Assembly: GCA_903864485.1 (NCBI GenBank) | Contig: CAIPGD010000555.1 | Span: forward strand, 1-6,574 | DNA length: 6,574 nt | Direction of reading: 5' to 3' | Origin: an uncultured bacterium | Lineage (GTDB): Bacteria; Pseudomonadota; Gammaproteobacteria; Burkholderiales; Burkholderiaceae_E | Shown: in pieces, positions 5,831 through 6,574 of the stretch | How positions within the stretch are numbered: position 1 is the first letter of the stretch | Layout of the letters: every line of letters starts with the position of its first letter | Position numbers and translations under genes: made by a program | The notes under the pieces: generated by a model | Databases searched by the model: none | Told to the model about the DNA's origin: nothing | The model's input: the letters and a program-made list of their open reading frames with translations, nothing else

Positions 5831-6574
5831 GTGGGCTCAGTAAAAATCGTATGGGCCGCGCGCGCTTGGGTGGTTTGGCTGGTTTGACCGGTTTTGCTGG
5901 TTTGACCGGTTTGACCGCTGGAGCCAAGAACCCGTGCCGCGAGGCCTTGAAAAGACCACGGGGACGGTGTTTGAATTGCACCCGATGATGGGGTCCACGT
6001 GCTCAGGGCATGACCCCCTGTCAGTACCAGTTGAGTCGCATTGGGTAAGTTCGGGAGAAGCGCCGCGTCAATCGCTTCAAGTGCCTCTAACCATCCCTCG
6101 AGATCACCGAGTAGGCGAGGTTGGAGCGCCCGCGCATCGATCCAAAGGCTCTGGCTGGGGTAATCAGTGCCTGGCGTCGACGAGGCTTCGATTTGGGCCA
6201 GTGTCAGCGCGCACCCGGGATCGATCAGGGTGACATGTGGGGCAGTCGGGGCGCTTGAATTGGAGTCTGTTTTGGAGTCTGTTTTGGCAGGTACTGGCGC
6301 CGCCAACCACAGGCTGTTGACTGGAAACGGTTCCGCACTGGCAAACCGCAGGTCTGGCCCCGCGCAGTGCCAGGCCATTTCAATTTCGTGAACCAATTTG
6401 CGCCAGCGGGCCCCGTCTAGTCCGGCAGGCATTAGCGTCTGGGTGTTGCGCCCGATTGCAGCCAGCGGCGTGCAGGCCTCGAGGCTTAGCCCGTCCTCGA
6501 AATGCAGTTGCCAGACCTCGGTGGCATTGATGCGATGGCGCACCAACCGAATGCCCGAGTCGGCGAGCAAGGAC
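5827..6574 (-). CDS. Putative phosphoglycerate mutase-family protein linked to recJ (COG4255-like), 5' end outside window
   Basis: About 249 C-terminal residues of a protein whose frame stays open to the right edge, so the TTG at 6570 is not taken as the start. The best clue is WRKLVHEIEMAWH followed by PFPVNSLWLA (about residues 56-90 counted from the TTG), which matches the pattern ending in PVNSLWFWG of an uncharacterised proteobacterial family (COG4255-like). Members are often annotated as cofactor-independent phosphoglycerate mutase and often lie beside recJ. I see no intact alkaline-phosphatase-type metal site here, so enzyme activity should not be assumed. Later segments (VTLIDPGCALTLAQIE; LEGWLEALEAIDAALL) also fit the family layout. 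Two low-complexity parts are visible: KTDSKTDSNSS, and a C-terminal (G/S)(Q/K)T tract from tandem repeats. There is no signal peptide in the visible part. It overlaps recJ and heads the visible operon. Confidence 0.5.
   Translation of the reverse strand, partial: SLLADSGIRLVRHRINATEVWQLHFEDGLSLEACTPLAAIGRNTQTLMPAGLDGARWRKLVHEIEMAWHCAGPDLRFASAEPFPVNSLWLAAPVPAKTDSKTDSNSSAPTAPHVTLIDPGCALTLAQIEASSTPGTDYPSQSLWIDARALQPRLLGDLEGWLEALEAIDAALLPNLPNATQLVLTGGHALSTWTPSSGAIQTPSPWSFQGLAARVLGSSGQTGQTSKTGQTSQTTQARAAHTIFTEPT
5872..5916. repeat. 9-bp tandem repeat, five units
   Basis: Plus-strand units are GGTTTGGCT, GGTTTGACC, GGTTTTGCT, GGTTTGACC and GGTTTGACC, uninterrupted. They lie in the 3' end of the gene upstream of recJ and encode, on the minus strand, a Gly/Ser-Gln/Lys-Thr triplet repeated five times. 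Because the unit is a multiple of three, changes in copy number keep the reading frame. Confidence 0.9.
6260..6287. repeat. 12-bp direct duplication
   Basis: TTGGAGTCTGTT occurs twice head-to-tail (6260-6271, 6272-6283), followed by the first four bases of a third copy. On the minus strand it encodes Lys-Thr-Asp-Ser twice, within a polar, probably disordered stretch. Confidence 0.85.

Noticed and set aside
5784..5981. 65-codon minus-strand frame with a lysine-proline repeat (KPAKP)
   Set aside because: This is another reading frame of the 9-bp repeat; all frames stay open through such a repeat, and it overlaps the recJ start and the upstream gene.

Overview
The window reads as ordinary core chromosome of a proteobacterium, most likely a gammaproteobacterium. 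The evidence is the recJ-prfB-lysS gene set (the E. coli order), the RF2 frameshift site almost identical to the E. coli one, and protein sequences that align by eye along their length with E. coli RecJ, RF2, LysS and GlnB. Base composition looks moderately GC-rich. The genus cannot be named from this sequence. Coding density is very high and no stretch over about 60 bases lacks a gene. I see no tRNA, rRNA, CRISPR array, insertion sequence or phage gene.

Left part (1-761, plus strand): the 3' end of a glutamine-dependent NAD+ synthetase gene (nadE), followed after 16 bases by a complete PII signal protein gene (glnB). This pairing links NAD+ synthesis to nitrogen and carbon sensing. Middle part (768-2955): lysS (lysyl-tRNA synthetase) on the minus strand, then a plus-strand gene for a small cupin protein resembling the 2,4'-dihydroxyacetophenone dioxygenase family. 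The two are divergent across a 61-base gap. Right part (2958-6574, minus strand): an apparent operon read from right to left, with a partial gene of a poorly characterised family sometimes labelled cofactor-independent phosphoglycerate mutase, then recJ (start and stop overlapping as ATGA), then prfB 58 bases further on.

prfB must be read through a programmed +1 frameshift at CTT TGA C (3978-3984). Read this way it encodes a full 367-residue RF2; a simple open reading frame gives only the last 280 residues.

The most notable points are the intact RF2 autoregulatory frameshift, the cupin gene lying in reverse orientation between prfB and lysS (which are adjacent in E. coli), the nadE-glnB linkage, two convergent gene pairs whose stop codons are only 2 and 6 bases apart, a 10-residue insertion in the LysS anticodon-binding domain carrying a DxNxDG sequence, and short in-frame tandem repeats in the gene upstream of recJ. 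I found no convincing new multi-gene system; most of the window is housekeeping, and the least understood genes are the cupin and the recJ-linked protein.
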